This document shows positions 59,822 through 64,000 of a stretch of DNA of 64,000 nucleotides, piece by piece. The position numbers and the translations under genes are program-made. The stretch spans positions 66,584,001 through 66,648,000 of the forward strand of contig CM060833.1 in the NCBI GenBank assembly GCA_030762175.1, in the 5' to 3' direction. How positions within the stretch are numbered: the stretch's first letter is position 1; each line of letters starts with the position of its first letter. The notes under the pieces were generated by a model, which did no database searches, was not told the origin of the DNA, and was given only the letters and a program-made list of their open reading frames with translations. This DNA is from Metallyticus violacea (taxonomy: Eukaryota; Arthropoda; Insecta; Mantodea; Metallyticidae).

Positions 59822-59841
59822 TTTAATTTAATTTAATTTAA
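59822..59841. repeat. Short (TTTAA)n run
   Basis: Four TTTAA-type pentamers. Confidence 0.8.
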
Positions 59842-59900
59842 ACCAACCACCGCTGCAAAACAGCCTGCCAATTATCCATTTTAATAATAGCAACGCCGAC

Positions 59901-60107
59901 CATGAAAGCCTATAAAATGTTGTAACTAGACATCGGGGTTTTTAAACTCTTAATATGAAATTTGGTGCACATGAAAGCCTATAAAATGTTGTAACTAGAC
60001 ATCGGGGTTTTTAAACTCTTAATATGAAATTTGGTGCACATGAAAGCTTATAAAATGTTGTGATTGGACATCGACTTTTTAAGCACTTAATATGAGGTTT
60101 GGTACAC
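59901..60107. repeat. Three tandem 69-bp repeats
   Basis: Units begin CATGAAAGC at 59901, 59970 and 60039, a constant 69-bp period. The first two units are identical; the third differs at many positions (TGATTGGACATCGAC). Identity between only two units suggests a recent re-duplication of one unit of an older pair. Confidence 0.93.
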
Positions 60108-60548
60108 TGAAACTAAGATCAATTCAAACAAAAATGACATAAACTATGAGCCAACTTCCGGCAGGTAAACAAGAACTTCTGAATGATGATAAAGGAGAGA
60201 GGGTGGTTTGTAGCGCGTGACTTATTGTATCCCTCCCACCTAATGTCTACAGTTCATTATCAATATAACTTCATCGCGCTTCATTTTGGTTTCGTGCTTG
60301 GAAATCTAGTCATAGCACTGGAATAGTTCCTAAAATAGATACACAAATTATCAAGCGCTCACCTAAAATACAATTCATAAATAAGAATAAGAAATTAAAT
60401 ACGGAGAGATGGCAAGCAAAGTATATGATATTTTTATCACTGCGTAATCTTCTTCAACGACAAAAGAGAAATAATTATTGAAGTTGAACGAAGCATGATG
60501 CAAATAACAGCCAGATAGAAGATGTTTTTCTTTTAATTGTGTTTTTAC
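60108..60548. other. Stretch without a recognised gene
   Basis: Nothing recognised. Confidence 0.4.
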
Positions 60549-60765
60549 TGTTGAGGCATCACTGATGATGCACCAGATGAAATGACGTTTTATAAGGAAC
60601 TAATCATTCCAGCCCTAAGTTTAGGATACCTCTTTAGCCGTTCACATTTAAGAGTACTGAGAAAACCTGGAAAAACAAAACCTGTCAGGGAGGACGGTCC
60701 TGGCGGAAATCAAACTCCAGATCTCCCGCTCATGAGTCCATGCCTTAAAACGGCCTCTGTCGCCC
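60549..60765 (-). mobile_element. SINE A copy with internal loss
   Basis: Minus strand. Head at about 60765-60700 (GAGGCCGTTTTAAGGCATGG, with a decayed box B TTTGATTTCC) and a body with TTTTCCAGGTTTTCTCAGTA. The 3' part GATGCCTCAAC is at 60549-60560. A segment in the middle is missing. Confidence 0.75.
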
Positions 60766-61589
60766 GTGACTAGAAGGGTGTTGGATTAATTTACTAATAT
60801 AATTATTGTAATACATATTTAAGTAATACATAAGGTATATTAGATAATTCCATTAACATATTAACAATTGTGCACTGACTCTCATTGGAGTCAGCAGCCC
60901 GGGAATTCGCAATTCAGTACGTTTTAACAAAAGAAATAAAACAAAAAGCTGGATGACAGGGTATAAGTTCATTGCATATACTGCAGGGCTTCCCCGAGCA
61001 CCAAAGGTTCTGAGCAATAGGAGACATTGGATAATTATGCTAATCCAAAACAGCGTATTGTCAGTCTAATTAGCAAAACCTGTAACACCATTTTTCCGGA
61101 AAATTTCTGCTTCCTTAATATTTACATCAAGCTTGGTATACCCAATATCATTTTAATAGTATAAAAATCGTTTGATGAAAATCTCCTAACTTCTTTCATT
61201 ACTTTTAACATTTTTTTTTTTTAATTTTTCATTTAATTACATCCCATCATAATTGTCTAAGAAACAACTCACTTGTTTAACAAAATTCTTAGTGCATTTT
61301 AAACAAACGATAAACGTAAATAAATATGGACACTTTGTTTGTCTACCTACTACTTACCATATGAGTAAACTACTATAATTTGTTTATTGATTTAAACTGA
61401 TTTTCTGTGGAAAAGTAAATAAGTTAGTTTTTATTTAGGAGTCTAGCAACTTTTCTCCGTAAAATTATTGGCAGAAACAACAAGAAATGTTTTTAATAAA
61501 TGAAATGAATGCTGAACGATTTCATTTAAGTCCAGATAAATATTTATAATATTGAAATAATTAGAAAAAGCTGTAACAAAAGCTACTAC
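60766..61589. other. AT-rich stretch
   Basis: Nothing recognised. Confidence 0.4.
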
Positions 61590-62410
61590 TAGGACTTTCA
61601 GCACCAGAAGAGGCGCTATATCCAGGATGTGAAGGGATATCAGGAATTTAGTAGTTCAGAAGAACAACGTCCAGGTATACAAAGGATTAACCGTTACAAA
61701 AGACAGTGCCCTGAGTAAAAGAAGGCCAATTGCTGTTAAAAAGTATTCTGCAGAACGTTGAAAATTGAACAGTTTCAACCCAGTTGTTAGGAAAAGACTG
61801 CACCAAAGAGTAATTCATTCCCATAGTCCTTTATTCGCTGTGAAAATCGGCCACGTACAGTTAGAAATAGGAACACTGGAGCCATGTTCTCTTCACAGAT
61901 GGATCACCCATTGGTCTCCATTCAGATTTCAGGAGACTACACACCAAGTAATGCTGAAATACGGGAATTCAGAAATTCAAAAGAGGTAATCTGGGGAGAA
62001 ATAAGAACATATCGATAAACAAATCTCACTTTGATCCATTGACTAATGAATGCAACAGGTACATTCAAAATATTTTGTGATCCTTCCTATTGTTGAAGCG
62101 TCTGGGTTTGAAATTCCTTACACGCATGATTGTCAACGCACACGATACAGGGCGTTTTGTCTAGACTAGGCTATTTTAAAGACTATTAGAGTGGCGTGCT
62201 CAGTTCTCAGATCTAAATCCGATCTTGAATCTGTGGAATACTCTTCATTAGAGAATATTACAGACTATCAGCTATCCATCATTAAAATATCGAAGAAGAT
62301 GAAATCCTTCATCACTTTTCTTCAATTCCATCGGGATGTCAAGCAGTAATTAATGCAAGAGGTAGCAGTACAAATGTTGAAGACAGATGTGTCGAGGGCA
62401 ACTCGAGAAA
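61590..62410 (+). pseudogene. Tc1-type transposase relic
   Basis: Plus-strand pieces in order are H-W-S-H-V-L-F-T-D-G-S at about 61878-61910 (first Asp; usual D-E-S) and L-H-S-D-F-R-R at 61918. A decayed middle follows, with G-V-L-S-R-L near 62153, then S-S-Q-I-x-I near 62200. The C-terminal C-Q-A-V-I-N-A-R-G-S-S-T lies at 62340-62375. The layout matches a Tc1 transposase over about 800 bp. Stops and frameshifts throughout, so dead. Confidence 0.68.
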
Positions 62411-62607
62411 AATAACACTTTTATGTGATAATGTGCTAGTTTATTTAAATTTATAAACTTGTATTTTTGTCGTTAGAAAATTTACTTTAGTGAAAATTGT
62501 GCTGTATTATCAATGCAAGCATTGTAAGTTTTGTTTTCATTACTTAATATGATGAGATATATTTGAACATTTAAGTAATAACTTGGAAATTTTGAAATGT
62601 ATTTATT
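62411..62607. other. AT-rich stretch
   Basis: Nothing recognised. Confidence 0.4.
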
Positions 62608-62782
62608 AGGTTTATATAAGGACATGCTTTAACATATTTGGTCATTATCGAATTATGTAATTTAGGGCGTGAAACTGCCAATAAATTTTGCTCATAGATT
62701 TCTTCTTTCATACTTCAGGTTCTTTTACGTGCATAAATCAACAACACGGGTCCAACGGGTTTACTTCCGTTCCATATTTAGA
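62608..62782 (-). mobile_element. Old SINE B fragment
   Basis: Diverged minus-strand SINE B body. The plus strand shows TTTAGGGCGTGAAACTGCC, AATAAATTTTGCTCATAGAT and CAACACGGGTCCAACGGGTT in family order. The tRNA head is missing, so a 5'-truncated or decayed copy. Confidence 0.75.
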
Positions 62783-63245
62783 ATAGTTAAATGGCTCAGT
62801 TTTGATATGTGTATTATATTATGTTAATCATTTCAGTAAAGTAATCTGAATACTGGGCAGATTGACAGATCACAACGTGTTCATAATGCCTGTGCTCGTT
62901 TCGTCTTTAGCATTCGTAAATTCGATAATGTGACACCCATAAGCAATCAACTATCATGGCTACCTCTATAAGAACATAGGAATTTCCATTCCCTCACTCT
63001 CCTGTTCAAAATTCTCCATGCCTCCACCCCTTAGTATATCGCCTTTCGTTTCGTATATCTATCCCTACCCGCACTGTCTATCCCTCTTCACCGAACACAT
63101 TTATACTGAACCTCATTCAGCGTGTCGGACTCTAGAATCTAGAACTCCCTTCCTCCTGAAGTCGGAGATTATCGGACAATAAAGCAATTTAAACGCAGAT
63201 TAAATTGTCATCTCAATTCAAGGAATGACGATAGTTAGTATCTCG

Positions 63246-63299
63246 CTTCTTCTTCTTCTTCTTCTTCTTCTTCTTCTTCTTCTTCTTCTTTTTCTTCTG
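63246..63299. repeat. (CTT)n microsatellite
   Basis: About 16 CTT units with one T-rich interruption, inside the LINE 3' region. Confidence 0.95.
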
Positions 63300-63565
63300 T
63301 TCTTCTTCCATCCTTGTACTAGAGAAAAAACATTGAACAACAAGTGGATTCTAACTCTATCTTTATCCACTTTCTACTTTCTAAGTTAAAAATATGCAAA
63401 ACTTTCCAAATTAAAAATATGTACAATTTACATGCACCATATAATATTTAATTTGTTTTTTCCTGCATTTTACATTAACTATGTATATTTTACTCTGTAT
63501 TTCTGTCTTTTTTTTCGCCTGGTAGAGTAGAAGAGAAGGCTCCATGGCTTTAACTCTTGCCAGTG

Positions 63566-63596
<31 letters not shown>

Positions 63597-63598
63597 AA
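63566..63598. repeat. (TAAA)n tail
   Basis: Eight TAAA units marking the 3' end of the LINE copy. Confidence 0.92.
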
Positions 63599-63599
63599 T

Positions 63600-64000
63600 A
63601 GTTCAGTTTTAAAATACTGAGATCTCTCATTTATTAATATGAAGTTTAGCAAGTGAACTTTTGCAACGTAACAAAATATTGGCAAAAAGTCAAAATGCTT
63701 TGAAATATATCTAAAAGCAACAGAATGGTTGACAATTCTAAATAACGTTAAAAATCTCCCAAAGGTTTTAGCAAACGACAGAGTTTGCGCCAAAGTGAAA
63801 TAACGAGTTTGTTGTGAAATGAACTGTTTTGTCTCTCCTATATATATATTCATTATGGTGCTTGCTAATTAGACTCATGCTATACTGTTTCACGCAGAGT
63901 CATCGCAAATAGAGAAATTAATTAAGAACATTATAATTAGTGAAACTTCTAATGATAAATAGTGATTCTCTTTGTTCCTGAGGTTTAGAAAACTTTAAAT
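63600..64000. other. AT-rich stretch to the window end
   Basis: No gene recognised. The 124-codon minus frame 63853-63479 runs across the LINE tail and is incidental. Confidence 0.4.

Larger units (their letters stand above)
62850..63599 (+). mobile_element. 3' end of a CR1/Jockey-like LINE
   Basis: The reading from about 62855 (Q-I-D-R-S-Q-R-V-H-N-A-C-A-R-F-V-F, then I-R-K-F-D-N-V-T-P and L-S-W-L-P-L, later L-L-F-K-I-L-H-A) is the C-terminal tail of a CR1/Jockey-type reverse transcriptase protein. It ends with F-K-R-R-L-N-C-H-L near 63190. Several stops are present. The 3' untranslated part contains a (CTT)n run at 63246-63299 and finishes with a (TAAA)n tail at 63566-63598, as is usual for this LINE group. 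A 5'-truncated dead copy. Such LINEs are candidate suppliers of enzymes for SINE movement. Confidence 0.8.

Noticed and set aside
63479..63853. 124-codon minus-strand frame with a repeated F-I-Y-L stretch
   Set aside because: It is created by reading the (TAAA)n LINE tail backwards; not a gene.
1..64000. Prokaryotic-style systems (operons, CRISPR, ribosome binding sites)
   Set aside because: Composition, split exon, SINEs and mariner elements show eukaryotic nuclear DNA; no such structures are seen.

Overview
This is AT-rich (roughly two-thirds A+T) nuclear DNA of an insect. It has one recognisable host coding exon, in an otherwise non-coding stretch filled with old transposon and SINE copies. 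Three things point to an insect: arthropod-type mariner/Tc1 transposases, interstitial (CCTAA)n pentamers (the insect telomere motif TTAGG) at about 21.5 kb, and an insect-type acetylcholinesterase exon. The large introns and the SINE-rich composition would fit a big polyneopteran genome such as a cockroach or termite, but that placement is inference.

Host gene: the only convincing host coding sequence is one 51-codon exon at 18391-18543 on the minus strand. It has consensus splice sites and matches the C-terminal half of the acetylcholinesterase catalytic domain. No neighbouring exon was recognised, so much of the window is probably intron of this gene.

Transposon layer: the best-preserved element is a complete mariner at 58282-59591, with near-identical 31-bp inverted repeats, a TA duplication and a 342-codon transposase frame broken by one in-frame stop. 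Older mariner relics lie near 13.6-14.1, 15.5-16.1, 20.6-21.2 and 48.7-49.3 kb. Tc1-type relics lie at 24.5-25.5 and 61.6-62.4 kb. Relics of an HTH-plus-DDE family common in insects lie at 0-0.5, 4.7-5.6, 8.4-9.0 and 57.1-57.3 kb. LINE remnants are at 2.8-3.3 and 62.9-63.6 kb. Terminal-inverted-repeat elements lie at 30.67-31.05 and 41.85-42.46 kb, and a large foldback of about 1.1 kb lies at 46.3-47.4 kb.

SINE layer: two tRNA-derived families dominate. SINE A (about 270-280 bp) has a Leu/Ser-like tRNA head and a short CATT-type tail. SINE B (about 300 bp) has a tRNA-like head whose acceptor stem still pairs, and an A-rich tail. Many copies have exact target-site duplications of 9-15 bp, which implies LINE-type retroposition. 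Several further tRNA-like heads suggest at least three rarer families. Nested insertions (SINE B into SINE A at 44.0 kb, SINE B into the foldback at 47.1 kb) give a relative chronology.

No operon, CRISPR array or functional RNA gene is seen. Family names A-F are labels local to this report.
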